Source: Catonia carolina (taxonomy: Eukaryota > Arthropoda > Insecta > Hemiptera > Achilidae). Taken from it: 64,000 bases of DNA. A program made the translations under genes and the position numbers. The stretch covers positions 97,819,969-97,883,968 of the forward strand of contig JAQMRL010000003.1 of NCBI GenBank assembly GCA_035578175.1, read 5' to 3'. Every line of letters begins with the position of its first letter. Position 1 is the stretch's first letter. Shown here one piece after another: positions 1-10,289 of the stretch. Under the pieces are notes generated by a model, which did not search any database, was not told the DNA's origin, and saw only the letters and a list, made by a program, of their open reading frames with translations.

Positions 1-109
1 TCATTTAAGAGCACTTCCACACAGCTAACTATACAAATATGCTACTTTTGGGTTATAAATTCTCGGTATAAAACGATTTTGAAAAATGTTACCTCTCGCG
101 CTTGAATGA

Positions 110-242
110 AAAAGTGGAGCAGTACTGGAATCAATAGAGGCAACATTTGGAACGGATGCCAGAGGAGAGAATACCTCTAAAAGTGATGGAATATGTTCCA
201 GTTGGAAGGGAGGTGAGAAGACCTCGAAGAAAATGGCAGTAG
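110..242 (+). pseudogene. LINE ORF2 C-terminal remnant
   Basis: The frame starting at 156 reads MPEERIPLKVMEYVPVG, then a basic Arg/Pro stretch ending at a stop at 240-242. The MP-(D/E)-ER-(I/L)-P pattern followed by a basic RRPRRKW tail is typical of the end of non-LTR retrotransposon ORF2. No upstream reverse transcriptase frame is visible in the window, so this is a 5'-truncated relic. The clade is not determined. Confidence 0.5.
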
Positions 243-306
243 TCGAATGTGCGGTGTTGTGTGGACGTACAGGATGGTTAGCGAGTTCGGAACAGGCTTA
301 TGCCTA

Positions 307-381
307 TTTTTTTTTTGTTTTTTTTTTTTTTTTTTTTTGTTTAACGTCCGACTGTTCTGCAATTACTGCTAATGCAGACGG
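307..381 (-). repeat. S3 SINE, 5'-truncated 3' end
   Basis: On the minus strand this is only the last ~75 bp of S3 (the tail GCATTAGCAGTAATTGCAGA...CGGACGTTAAAC and a poly-A). It is flanked by a perfect 13-bp duplication, AGGCTTATGCCTA (294-306 and 382-394). Truncation at the 5' end with an intact target duplication is the mark of LINE-style target-primed reverse transcription. Confidence 0.85.
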
Positions 382-622
382 AGGCTTATGCCTAATCCTT
401 GATAGTAAGAAGAAGAAAAAGTTACTTCTAATGGAAAAATTTGAAGTTGTATTTTTTACCGAAAAGAAAAACCCACTTTAAGTTAATTTTAAACGCTACA
501 ACTTAGGTACTTAACGTTTTTTCATCAACGTTCAGTTTAGCAGTAATTGACAATACTCTTGCAGTAAGACCGCGTTAAAACAGATTTCTCCAAAATCTAA
601 TAGTTTTTTAAACTCGCTTTTT

Positions 623-1013
623 TAACAGGCAAGTGGAGTGTTAAATTAATTACACTCGATCTATTGGTTCCAGGGCTACAAACAACAGTTCTGTTTCTTA
701 TCACATAGTCAGCCAATTATATGACTGAACTATTTAAGAACAGAAGAGGTAGAGGTGTAAAATACACTAATCAGAGTTAACTCCTCTGAGAATAATGAAT
801 TTCACTATACAGCCAGACCCTGTGGTGAATAAAGTGAAAGTGTCATTTGCAGGGTGGAAAAGGGTGCTTTTCGGAGGGCCTGGCATGCTGATAAGCATAC
901 TCTTTTAACCCAGTGAGAACGGCAATCGTAAACCACCTCACGCCTCCTTTTTACTTACCTAGTAAAACCTCTAGAGGTTCAAACTAGCCTTTCGGGTGTT
1001 TACCTAAACAACA
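623..1013 (+). repeat. S1 SINE copy, near full length
   Basis: Family S1 (about 395 bp): head ACAGACAGGTGGAGTGTTAA, middle AGAGGTAGAGGTGTAAAAGA, then ACTATACAGCCAGACCCTG, then CTCTAGAGGTTCAAACCAGCC and an (AAC)n-type tail. GGTTCAAACC near the 3' end fits an RNA polymerase III B-box. This copy has the 'GCTTTTCGGAGGGCCTGG' subfamily sequence. At least twelve S1 copies or fragments occur in the window. Confidence 0.85.
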
Positions 1014-1514
1014 CAGAGAGCTTTAATTACATTTTATCTATGATTTAATAGAGGAAGAAATCAAAATCACAACAAATCAGCAATAAAATTTCGATTTGAC
1101 AAAAGAATCGCGAAAAACTGTTTACGGTTTTGTGCACCTTAATATTTTATAGATCATGTATGGGCTACATTATAGTTGGTTGTATCTATACAGTATAAAA
1201 AATACGATATGCAGTTGTATTTGATTGAAACTGATCAACGTAATAGCACAGGATGAATGAAAATAGGAAATATAAAAAAGTGGTTTGCAGCGAAACACAC
1301 GTTCCATTCAAACATCGTATGCAAATAAAACGTGCCAATCCAGTCGGCGACTGGGATGGGACAACACACCCCCAAACGCAGTACAAGTCTACTACCAACC
1401 CACTGGGTGTACACAAAGATGGAACGTAGACAAAAACATGAATTTAACTTACTATACTTCCATTCACTCTGAGCCCGGATTGTAAACGAACTTTTTTGAT
1501 TTGTTTACACGTTC
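1014..1514. other. Unassigned AT-rich stretch
   Basis: I see no convincing gene or repeat boundary here. The moderately GC-richer part at 1300-1450 is open in two overlapping frames on opposite strands but has no recognisable domain, splice signals or homology. Confidence 0.3.
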
Positions 1515-1690
1515 ATCATCATTTTAGATCACCTAAAGTACCTTAAGATATTATTCTAAAAACTCTTTTTGGAATCCTTTTCTTCCTTGATATACTATCT
1601 TTTATTTTTCCAGGCTTTTCTTCTTCGATACATCCAACCAGTGTTCTAATTTTATTCTTCGTGAAAGTCCTTGAAGTCTAAAAAAAATCA
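1515..1690 (-). pseudogene. LINE ORF2 C-terminal remnant, minus strand
   Basis: The minus-strand reading contains DFKDFHEE followed, across stops, by NTGW and a Lys/Glu-rich stretch. This parallels DFKDFYEEQKQNNGW in the plus-strand relic near 4.5 kb, so the two are probably copies of one decayed LINE tail. Both frameshifts and stops are present. Limits are approximate. Confidence 0.35.
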
Positions 1691-2314
1691 AAGTATGAAA
1701 TTGGTTTGGTCCACAATGTTTCCTTGATTAATTAAAATTTTGTCAATATCCTTCGCAATTTCTTTAAACCACGGTCCAATAACTTAGGTAATTGTTTTGT
1801 GTCTAAAACTTTCTTTTGTCAACCGTTTGTTATCATTCTATACAGTTGTCGTAGAATTTAAGTTTTCATTTTCAAGAAAAACCTACTGTGAAAGAATGCT
1901 ACATTGAGAGTTAGGGCTGCAAAATGATTCTCACCAGAAATATCTTAAGCTACTTTACTTTTTATTAAACGAACCTACACAAGAAGGAAAATACCAATAC
2001 AAAATTAGTCAAATACAAACCAATATGAAGATATCTTCAAAAAAGCTCTTTGTATATAACATATCGCTTTACAATCATTATAATTTTGTACGAACATTCA
2101 CGAAAAACTTCCCATACAGGCTAATAAATGAACCGATTACGATAAGTTCCAACAGAAATTATTTATTGTCTCTTAGATAAGCTTTGGTCGTAAAAAAATA
2201 CAAAATGCAAATTTTAAAAACTTTTTTTTATTTTTACTACTCGATGTTCATGGGCTGTAAAGGATACTAGAGCAACCCACAGATTAAAATAAAACGTTTA
2301 TTTCAAAAATACAG
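1691..2314. other. Unassigned AT-rich stretch
   Basis: Low-complexity AT-rich sequence without a frame, splice pair or repeat end that I can support. The part near 1740-1830 may continue the minus-strand LINE relic. Confidence 0.25.
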
Positions 2315-3216
2315 ATAAACAAAAAGTTGTAATCTGTTAATTTCCTATAAATTTGATTATATACGTACACTTTTGCCGTTGAATTTATAGGTACTAATGC
2401 CGAAATCTTAAAAAAACATTTTACAAATTCTCATGAAAAAAAAACAAAAAATCACTATTTACCGCTAAACTGAGCTTTATACAAAAAAATGTTTGGAATA
2501 AAAGTTGTAGGTTTTTTAATTTTCTACAACTTTGATTATAAACACTTTTGTCCTAAAATCCATATTAAGGCTGCAATCTTTAAGAACCATTTTTTACGAG
2601 CTCACAGTCTCCCCAAGAATAATTGCAGACATGGAGCCTACCCTATCATATAGAGCATAAAAAATTTAGTAATTAAGGCGTTTTTTTTTGTTTTTTTTTT
2701 TTTTTTGGTTTAACGTCCGACTGTTCTGCAATTACTGCTAATGCAGACGGTGAAGGATGAAATGATTTTTTTGTAACGTATAAAAATATGCCGTGTCTGA
2801 ATGGGATTCGAACCCAAGACCGCATGATGAGAGGCGAGCACGTTACCAACAGCGCCAATGCGGCCGGCCCAGTAAATAAGGCGATTTAAAAAAAAATCGT
2901 AGCAGCCGATTTTGAGAAAATAGCAAAAAATGAACAATTACACGAATAAAATACCATCCGGTTGACTAATTTAGATGAAAATTTTAGTGCCGTGTCCTCT
3001 AGTGGTACCTAACTTAAGTTTTAAGTTTCAACTTCTTACGATGTTCTGTTCTTAAGATATTGTGTGTTCAAACACACGCAGACCAATCGCTAAAAACATG
3101 TTTTTTTTGGGTTCAAGGGGTCTGAAAACGTGTAGATCCGGTGAAAACTCAATTTCGAAAAATCGACATGAAAACAATACTTTCCTTCCAATATATTTAT
3201 ATAGAGAAGAGAAAGT
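2315..3216 (-). mobile_element. H element (HINE-like), old copy with SINE inside
   Basis: Degenerate copy of family H, whose sense strand is minus here. The distal end (…CCTTCCAATATATTTATATAG…GAAAGT) is recognisable at 3181-3216, and the internal AAAGTTGTA module and 'ACCAATCGCTAAAAACATG' block are present. An S3 SINE is inserted at 2681-2872. The far (3') end with the stem-loop is lost or too decayed to see. Confidence 0.75.
2681..2872 (-). repeat. S3 SINE inserted in H element
   Basis: Full S3 copy on minus: tRNA-like head GCCGGCCGCATTGGCGC..GTTGGTAACGTGCTCG, B-box-like GGTTCGAATCCCATTCA, tail CTGCATTAGCAGTAATTGCAG and a long A-run (T-run on plus). The 11-bp duplication TAATTAAGGCG/TAAATAAGGCG (2670-2680 and 2873-2883, one mismatch) falls inside H sequence, so S3 landed after H. 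Confidence 0.9.
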
Positions 3217-3663
3217 AAAAATATTAAAAAAAACTGTACGTACTTAAAAGTGTGCAAACTTTATACCACCCTGTAATAGATTACAAAACTTTTATTTGAT
3301 ATGCTAAAACATATTACAGGCTTTATAAGCAGCAGATGAGCTTGGCCAATTCAACATAATTAAACTGGTACGGTCCATATTAATACATCTGGAATAGGGA
3401 AGAGTCAAGCATGTGTACACTACAGCTTACAGGCACAACTGCACTGTCACAGCTGCTGCAATCCGACTTGGCCATCCGTTATCGCATCCCCTTTTTGTTA
3501 CACAGATATTAAGACTAGATCTACACAGAGATGGTAAATAAAAATTGTATTTATTACACGAAAACTTCATCGCGTACTTTAATATTGCATTGTGCAGAAT
3601 CAAAAAAGAAAAAAGTTTTTCCTTTGTTTTCCTCTTGTACTAAATTTATATTATGCACTAGAG

Positions 3664-3923
3664 CAGTGTTTCCCAAACTTTTTTTTCTCGCAGCACACTA
3701 CAAAAAAAAAACGGCCAATAGCCGCGGCCCACCTATTACTTTATGCCATTGATTAAGCTTAAGTACTTGATATAAACGTACTTATATCATACTTATACAT
3801 ACTTACTTATAGTCATCGGCTAGGCATTATTTTGTTGGACCGTTTAAATTTAATTTAATTTATTTTCCTTGAGTTCCGCGGCTCACTTGGCCGGCCTCGC
3901 GGCACACAGTTTGGGAACCTCTG
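3664..3923. mobile_element. hAT-type MITE, 260 bp
   Basis: Terminal inverted repeats CAGTGTTTCCCAAACTTTTT and (reverse complement of the right end) CAGAGGTTCCCAAACTGTGT enclose a non-coding body. It is flanked by a perfect 8-bp duplication CACTAGAG at 3656-3663 and 3924-3931. An 8-bp duplication with CAGNGNTTCCCAAAC ends is diagnostic of hAT-superfamily non-autonomous elements. The body includes GCCGCGGCCCACC and its near-inverse, as in long-inverted-repeat hAT MITEs. Confidence 0.93.
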
Positions 3924-3931
3924 CACTAGAG

Positions 3932-4261
3932 TTTAAATTTTAAATTACCAACAAAGTTATTAACATAATGTAAAGGAAAATAGAGAAATGGATGTCTTTA
4001 TACAAAATAATTTCTTAGAACATGTAGAAAGTCAAGTTTCCTTCCACAAGAATCACTAGATAGAACTTTATCGTGGGATTATTATATCTATCAAATCTAT
4101 GGTAAAATATCATCGGGGGTATTTGCATTATAACAAATTGCCAGATTAAATGATAAAAAATTGCTAATAGGAGCTTATCATGGTTTTATTTTATCTTATA
4201 TCCGGTATGCCAAATATGTATAGGAAATTCAACACAGAGTAACATAGAAAGTTTTTAAAAT
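3932..4261. other. Unassigned AT-rich stretch
   Basis: AT-rich sequence in which I see no gene, repeat end or regulatory signal. Confidence 0.25.
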
Positions 4262-4580
4262 TCAGAAAAAAGCTATTAGATGGTGGTGGGAGTCAACCAC
4301 TTACCCTCATGCAGATCACTATTTAAAGAACTTCAGTTGCTTACAGTTACTTTGTACATTTTTGAAGTGATAAGGTACGTAAAGCAAAATACCTTTTTAC
4401 AGAATTTAAATGTTCAAAACAACTACACAAGAAACCGAGAAAATTTAATGAACCGAACCCAATTCACACAACTAATTACGGACTTTAAGGACTTCTATGA
4501 AGAGCAAAAACAGAACAACGGATGGACAGAAGAAAAGAAGAAAAGTCTAGTGAGCGAATGCTGAGAATGTGGGCTGTAAC
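4262..4580 (+). pseudogene. LINE ORF2 C-terminal remnant
   Basis: A frame from 4280 contains DFKDFYEEQKQNNGWTEEKK, then a one-base frameshift leads into SERMLRMW. Acidic/basic stretches of this sort followed by a 'SERM..YW'-like motif resemble the extreme C-terminus of some insect LINE ORF2 proteins. No catalytic domain is present. A related minus-strand relic lies at 1515-1690. Confidence 0.45.
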
Positions 4581-4774
4581 AAGAGCTTCCATAAACGTCT
4601 AAAGTCACCTCACGTGGTCTATACGAGGAAAAAATAATTTAAAAAAACAAAGATAAATATTAACAGCATAAAGTAATATAATTAAATAGATTGGACTGAG
4701 TTAATTTCAGATGTGATTGGATTGTTTCTAGATTTTATTTTCTTTGTTATGGTTTAAATTAGTTGGGATAACTT

Positions 4775-5101
4775 TTTTTTTTAATCCCGAATGTGCGTAC
4801 GTTGCAATCTGTTCAATTCAGAACGATAAGCAATCCCATGACCCAATGAGATGAGGATGATGTGTATGACGTGTAAATGAGTTGTAGTCTTATACAGACT
4901 CAGGTCGACCATTACTGAGAGAGTATGGTTAATTGAACCCCAACCATTAAAGTACACCGGTAGCCACTGTCGAGCATTCAAAACCGTATAAAAGTAACTA
5001 CCTATACAAAGATTTGAACCAGGAACCTTCGTCTCCGAAAATTAGCTGTTAAACAGCTGATTTTGGCGACGACTTTACCTCTAGACCAACCCGGTGGGTT
5101 T
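4775..5101 (-). repeat. S2 SINE, full length
   Basis: Minus-strand S2: head CCACCGGGTTGGTCTAGAGG (A-box-like TGGTCTAGAGG), B-box-like GGTTCCTGGTTCAAATC, body ACCGGTGTACTTTAATGG, tail GAACAGATTGCAACGTACGC and A-run. An imperfect 10-bp duplication GGGATAACTT/GGAATAACTT sits at 4765-4774 and 5102-5111. The tRNA-derived promoter is inferred from box-like motifs; the parent tRNA isotype is not assigned. Confidence 0.88.
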
Positions 5102-5111
5102 GGAATAACTT

Positions 5112-5632
5112 AAAAATAAATTCTAATATGTTTTTTCCATTTGAAACGTCAAACACACGCTCTTTGTTAAAATATATTAAGGATATGCCACTAATAATAA
5201 GAATTCGTATATCCTTAAAAAATTATTAGTTTTTTTTATGAACTGGTTAAAAAAAGTTTGGATAAAAACACATTGGCTTAAATGAGTTAGGAGAAAATTT
5301 GGGAAAAGGAAAAGCACCTATTCTGGATACATTTTACAATTACAAAATTACTTTAACTTTACAATCACAATAATTGTTGGGGAAAAAAAAGTTAGCCGTT
5401 CCGTATTTAAATTTTCAAAAATTTACAACTGAAAAAAGAAGCTAAAACCCTTAAAAATTTTGTACACAACGTTAACGTTGTACCTAAACTTTTGGCAATA
5501 ATAAAATAGAAAAACTATGAGAAAATTGAAAGAACGTTCTTACAGGTACGAAATCTCTTCTTTACCAAAATCAAAAACCTGTATTTTTTAGAAAGAAAGT
5601 AAAGCATCTGTTGTATCGCTTATGTAGGAGTT
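5112..5632. other. Unassigned AT-rich stretch
   Basis: Contains ACAACGTTAACGTTGT (near 5466), a perfect 16-bp palindrome, but nothing recognisable as a gene or repeat family. Confidence 0.25.
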
Positions 5633-5977
5633 TTATGAATGACGATTGGAATGTGGGACAGGTGAGATTGAATAGTGGCCTGGGCTTCGTTTCAGGTAGA
5701 CCTTTGTGAGTTTATTCGAAGCTTTTCGAATGGTTCCATACAACAGAGAGCCTAAAGACAAGATCACAATTTCATGTGAACCTTTTTTATTTTCCTCACC
5801 CTCATAACAGCCAAACAAATTAATGACTGGAACAAAAAATTCTTTGATGTATTTAAATGTTTCCGAACATTTAGAACTCAAATAAATAGATCTCACGCAA
5901 TTTAAAAGTTTAAAAAAAATAATGTAATCCATGTTTAGAGAAGCAAAATTTAAACTAGCCTTAACTTTAAACGTCAA
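5633..5977 (-). other. Unrecognised 114-codon open frame
   Basis: Open minus-strand frame without similarity I recognise. It has no clear domain, no good splice acceptor or donor pair, and composition close to surrounding AT-rich DNA. A hydrophobic stretch occurs near residues 17-33. It could be chance or a decayed repeat-borne frame. I do not assign a function. Confidence 0.15.
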
Positions 5978-6005
5978 TATTAATTATTAACCAAAATGTT
6001 CAAAG

Positions 6006-6183
6006 ATCACCTCCGTAGCTTAGTATATACCGCGCTGGCCTACAAAGCGAAAGGTCCTGGGTTCGACTCCCGGCTAGGGTCTGGAAATTTTAACATGTTA
6101 AAACCTACCGTTACAGAACCAAAGCTCACAGTAGTCGCTAATGACCAAGCTGTCGACGCGACTTTACATAAACTAAAAAATAA
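6006..6183 (+). repeat. S4 SINE
   Basis: Family S4: head ACCTCCGTAGCTTAGTATAT (A-box-like TAGCTTAGTA), B-box GGGTTCGACTCCCGG, body GGTCTGGAAATTTTAACA, tail AGTCGCTAATGACC…GACGCGACTTTACATAAA. This is the best preserved tRNA-like head in the window, but it continues into SINE body sequence shared with five other loci, so it is not a tRNA gene. Confidence 0.88.
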
Positions 6184-6362
6184 ATCAAAACTTTAACACT
6201 GCTAACTTTGGCCGAAAACCCACCTAAAAGTTTCAGTTTCGCTCTATAACTTAATCACTACACCGAGGAAGTTATTTTAGCGTTAATTTTTCGCAAAATT
6301 TTTAGAATGCCAATAAAAAAATCCAGGAATATAAAATGTACATCCTTTTTCTTTATTCCCTA

Positions 6363-6548
6363 GTATTGAACTTAAAGTCGCATCAACAGCTTGTTTATTA
6401 GCGGCGCAATGGGTAGGCTATAGTGTGTTATGGAACGGTAGGTTTCGACTTGTAATGATTTCCAAACTCTAGCCAAGGAATCAAACCCGGGACCTTCTGC
6501 TTTTTAGGCTATCGTGATAACCACTACGCCACACAGGCGGTTTCTTCT
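6363..6548 (-). repeat. S4 SINE, minus strand
   Basis: Inverse copy of S4: tail AAGTCGCATCAACAGC, body TTTCCAAACTCTAGCCAAGG and head (minus) CCGCCTGTGTGGCGTAGTGG. It lies only ~180 bp from the plus-strand S4, so the two form a potential inverted pair with a ~180-bp spacer. Confidence 0.88.
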
Positions 6549-7300
6549 CATTTATGTTCCCAATGGGAACTAATTGTTTTTACCTAAATAAACACTTAAT
6601 AAGATACCTAACTGCTTCCTACTTGAATATCTGACATGAGTAACCAAGTGACAGATCAGAGTTTAACATTAACAAGTTTATGCGTCACATGCAATTGATC
6701 ACTAAAATAGTAAACAGCACGAATTGAAAAAAATTCTTAATAACTAAATTTACTAAAATTATGGAAGGCTATTAAACTGAAAAAAGGCTCAAACGGCTAC
6801 TGAATATTGAATTGTAAATTTTTTTGGCGAATCGATTCAACAATTTTCAAATATTTATACTTTCAAAGAATTCTGACTTAGGCTACTTTCGTGGGAAAAG
6901 AAAATATTAATATAAAAACTTGAAAAGTTATTTTTCAATTAATTGTACAGTATAATAATAACAGAAGTTTACCTCTAATAATAAAAAAAAATAGCTAAAA
7001 CATTTCCTGAACAAAGAATATTCCCAAAATTCTATAATGACTTCTACGAAAAAAATAGTAAATGACAGTTCGATTTTGAACAGTTGTCGATAAAAAGCTC
7101 CATAAATTACATACAATAAAAGAATGAAATAGAGCTACGTTAGAAAGGGATACAATCAGATATTCCAAAACCCCTGAAAAAACGTCAAACAAGGGAAAGA
7201 GACCCAAAAATATTTGAATTTGTTATGAATCAAAAGACATAAAGGTTAAGGCTGTTATGTAGAAAGTTGATAAATGGTTAAGAAAAAGTACATCAAAAAA
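6549..7300. other. Unassigned AT-rich stretch
   Basis: Several overlapping minus-strand frames rich in Phe/Ile/Tyr arise from AT-rich composition. I see no gene or repeat boundary. Confidence 0.3.
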
Positions 7301-8076
7301 TCTGGTGTGAAACACACACAACTTTCTCTTGCCAATGCAAATAATTAACAATAAACCTAACATTAAGTAATAAAACATTAGAAATAAACTAAAAACTAAC
7401 CTCAAAAACATAACCTTATTTTAATCATAAGTGAAAAACGCAAAATGAAAATCGAACTCGGTTTGGCTTAAAAATACGGAAAATCACTCTTTCACGCTAA
7501 ACTAGGCACTGTACAAAAAAATGCTTAAAATAAAAGTTGTAGATCTCTTAATTTCCTATAAATTTTATTTTATACACTTTTGTCGTAAAATGCATTCTAA
7601 GGCCGAAATCTTTAAAAAATCGATTTTTCACACGTTTTCGTGAGAAAAAATCAGAAAATTGCTCATTACCGCTAAACTAAGCGTTATACAAAAAAATGTC
7701 CAAAATAAAAGTTGTAGAATTTTACATTATCTGCAACTTTTATTATATAACGTTTTGCGCTAAAATGCATATTAAAGCGGCAATCTTAAAAAGAAAATGT
7801 TTTTACGTAAAAACAGCCTCACGCAGAATTTCAGCAAACATGGCGCCTACCCTATCTTGTAGAGCATAAAAAAATGTAGTAAACCAGGCGATTTTAAAAA
7901 AAATCGTAGGACCAGTTTTTGAGAAAATCGCAAAAAAGTGAAAAATTACACGAATAAACTACTACTTCCGGTTGACCGATTTTCATGAAAATGTTCGTGT
8001 CGGGTCCGGTAGTGGTATGTAACTTAAGTTTCAAGTTTGAAGTTCGTACGTTGTTCCGTTCTTGAGATATTCTGTT

Positions 8077-8107
<31 letters not shown>

Positions 8108-8242
8108 CAATCGCTAAAAACATGTTTTTTGGGTTCAGGGGGTCTGAAAACGTATAGATCCGGTGAAAACTCGATTTCGAAAAATCGACATGAAAACAAT
8201 ACGTACTTTCCTTCCTATATATTCATATAGGCAAGAGAAAGT
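7301..8242 (-). mobile_element. H element (HINE-like), full length, 942 bp
   Basis: Best reference for H on the minus strand. In sense orientation it starts ACTTTC-TCTTGCC (8242 inward), then the hairpin TATATGAATATATAGG, conserved block CATGTTTTTAGCGATTGGTC, a (GT)14-like microsatellite (8078-8104 on plus as CA), two ~175-bp related modules, and ends GGCAAGAGAAAGT + stem-loop GTGTG-TTTCACACC + AGA (7301). The 13-bp inverted repeats are perfect. T-runs border both ends. No open reading frame of note, so the element is non-autonomous. Confidence 0.85.
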
Positions 8243-8362
8243 AAAAACGTATTTCACAGTGTAAGTTCTTGGCGGGTTTATAAAATAGGACGTAAGCGAA
8301 ACTAAGGTTGGTTTTCATTTTGATCATTCACTCATGATTAAAAGTAGGTTGCCGCCAATGCT

Positions 8363-8541
8363 GGCCGCATTGGCATAGTTGGTAACGTGCTCGTTTCTCA
8401 TTATGCGGTCGTGGGTTCGAATCCCACGCAAGCACGGCATGTTTTCATACGTTACAAAAAATAATTTCATCCTCCACAGTTATACTCCAACGTCGTCGCT
8501 AATGACCGTTGCAATGGATGCGACGTTAAAAAAATAAATAA
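8363..8541 (+). repeat. Chimeric SINE: S3 head, S4 tail
   Basis: The first ~115 bp match S3 (GGCCGCATTGGCATAGTTGG, GTGGGTTCGAATCCCACG, TTCATACGTTACAAAAAATA). The last ~50 bp match S4 (CGTCGCTAATGACCGTTG…GGATGCGACGTTAAA) in place of the S3 tail. A B-box-like GGTTCGAATCC is intact. Confidence 0.8.
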
Positions 8542-8548
8542 AATAGGT

Positions 8549-8716
8549 TGTTATTTATTTCAAAAGTCGCATCAACAACTTACAGCGACTACGGTGTGTT
8601 AAGAAACTGTAATGATGGGTTTCGGCAGGTAATAATTTCCAAACACTAGCCGGGAATCGAACCAGGGACCTCCGTTTAGTAGGCTAGCGCGCTATCCACT
8701 ACGTCACAGAGGCGGC
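8549..8716 (-). repeat. S4 SINE, minus strand
   Basis: Minus-strand S4 with head GCCGCCTCTGTGACGTAGTGG, B-box GGTTCGATTCCCGG and tail ATGCGACTTTTGAAA. It sits back-to-back with the chimeric SINE, tails facing each other. Confidence 0.85.
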
Positions 8717-8804
8717 CATTTTTCATTTTCGTTGTTTACTAATGTTATGTTATATTGTTAATTATTTGCATTGGCAAGAGAAAGTCGTGTGTGTTTCACA
8801 CCAG

Positions 8805-9508
8805 ATTTTTAAGGATTTGTTTTGCTTATTACTCATGTTACCCGGATTATCGATTTTCCAGATTCCATTTGGTTCCAGTTAATCCGGCTTAACGAGGTTG
8901 TACATACATCCTTAAATTGTAGAGATAGAGCATTTTATGCCATCTACATAATTAAATACATTTATCAATTAACGAAAAAGCACCTTCACCCACTCAGCTC
9001 TTCAAAATATCATTGAGAAATTCAACCAAATCTTTTACTCAATAAATCTAGAAAACATTTACAACCATTTTAATTATAGAAATTATTTTTTGATCAGTAA
9101 TAATCTTGCGTATCACCCAGTAGATGACCAAATAGATCCAAAAGTTTGGACTATTATAAAAAATCACTCTCAAGATAAAAGCTGGGACGTTATTGAGTAG
9201 TACAACAAACAAAATAACAATACTTAGCCTTCCTGGTAATTCTTACCCATCCATCCAAGTAAAAAGGACTAACAAAACTTAACAAGAGCCTACCTGCCTG
9301 GTAGTTTAGAAAACCAAAGAACATATCCGTACATATTCCAAAAACTATAAAGAAATGACATAAGAGTAAAAACGATAAGGTATTTGAATCTCCAAATCGT
9401 TCGGTATATATCCGTTCGATACGACAAAAATTCGTGCATAAAATTTTACTAAATTTGTATTTTGCGTATGTAAACTACGGCTCTTCATAATATGTTGAAT
9501 AATAAATA
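8805..9508. other. Unassigned stretch with a pogo-like end
   Basis: Around 8835-8905 the words ACCCGGATTATCGATTTTCC and AATCCGGCTTAACGAGGTTG resemble decayed Tigger/pogo terminal sequence. The downstream ~550 bp hold only short broken frames (a SWDVIE-like string near 9180), which could be a rotten transposase but is too degraded to call. Confidence 0.3.
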
Positions 9509-10072
9509 CAGTAGAATCTCGATAGTCCGGCCATGCAGTAGTCCGGCACCTCCAGTAATCCGGCCCTTGAAATATTAGGCCTAAAAGAATGAAACCTCAC
9601 CTAGGACAGATTTTGGTAAAATATTTAAATTGAATTAGGGAAATCAACTCGACCTAATTACGGCGGATTTAATATAACATGTATGTTTAGGATTTGATTA
9701 AGAAAAGAATAAGCAGACCTTAATTTATTGTTAAATGAAATAATTTTAGGGCTTTTATCCAAAACCCAGAACTGGGCCATACTCTATACTTCATGCTGAA
9801 GTGACAATGAAACGTAATTCTCAGAACACGAGCACCCCACACCGCTCTAGGCACCGATAATTATGTTTAGTACAATGACTACAGAAGTACTCAGCAAACC
9901 TTTTTTAATTAGTTAATTTAATTTAAAATCACATAGAAATCAATACACATTCATTTTTTGTTTAAATTTATAATTTACAGTTCCAAAATTTCAACTCATC
10001 CAGTAATCCGGCATTTTCAGTAATCCGGCACCCTCTCGGTCCCGAACAGGCCGGACAACTGAGATTCTACTG
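9509..10072. mobile_element. pogo/Tigger-like MITE, 564 bp
   Basis: Terminal inverted repeats CAGTAGAATCTCGATAGTCC and (right, reversed) CAGTAGAATCTCAGTTGTCC are flanked by TA at 9507-9508 and 10073-10074, the Tc1/mariner-superfamily target. Repeated AATCCGGC words near both ends form internal sub-repeats. No transposase frame. Confidence 0.85.
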
Positions 10073-10289
10073 TACATGAATATCCGCGATAAGATACTTA
10101 AATGTTCTCTTTAATGACCCGTCTATAAATTGAAAATTTTAATTACGAAATCGACCATAACTTATATTTTTAAACAGTATTTCGGTAGAGAAGCACAATT
10201 TTTTATTTACATCGTATATAAAATGAAAGCGGTCTTTATATTACACATTTGTTACGTAACAAGAATCACAAGTATAAAAGTCCAAATCA

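Larger units (their letters stand above)
8300..8804 (+). mobile_element. H element 3' end, split by two SINEs
   Basis: Fragments 8303-8345 (TTCACTCATGATTAAAAGTAG) and 8735-8804 (ATTTGCATTGGCAAGAGAAAGT then the terminal stem-loop and CACACCAGA) are neighbouring parts of H in sense orientation. Between them sit a chimeric S3/S4 SINE and an inverted S4 SINE. The rest of this H copy is missing. Confidence 0.7.

Noticed and set aside
6006..6085. tRNA-like sequence with good A- and B-box motifs
   Set aside because: It continues without break into S4 SINE body and tail seen at several other loci, and the acceptor arms do not pair as in a functional tRNA. Same reasoning for the heads at 8363, 10606, 36650 and 57739.
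8078..8104. CA repeat as an independent microsatellite or Z-DNA regulatory site
   Set aside because: It sits at the same relative place in nearly all H copies and is part of the element.
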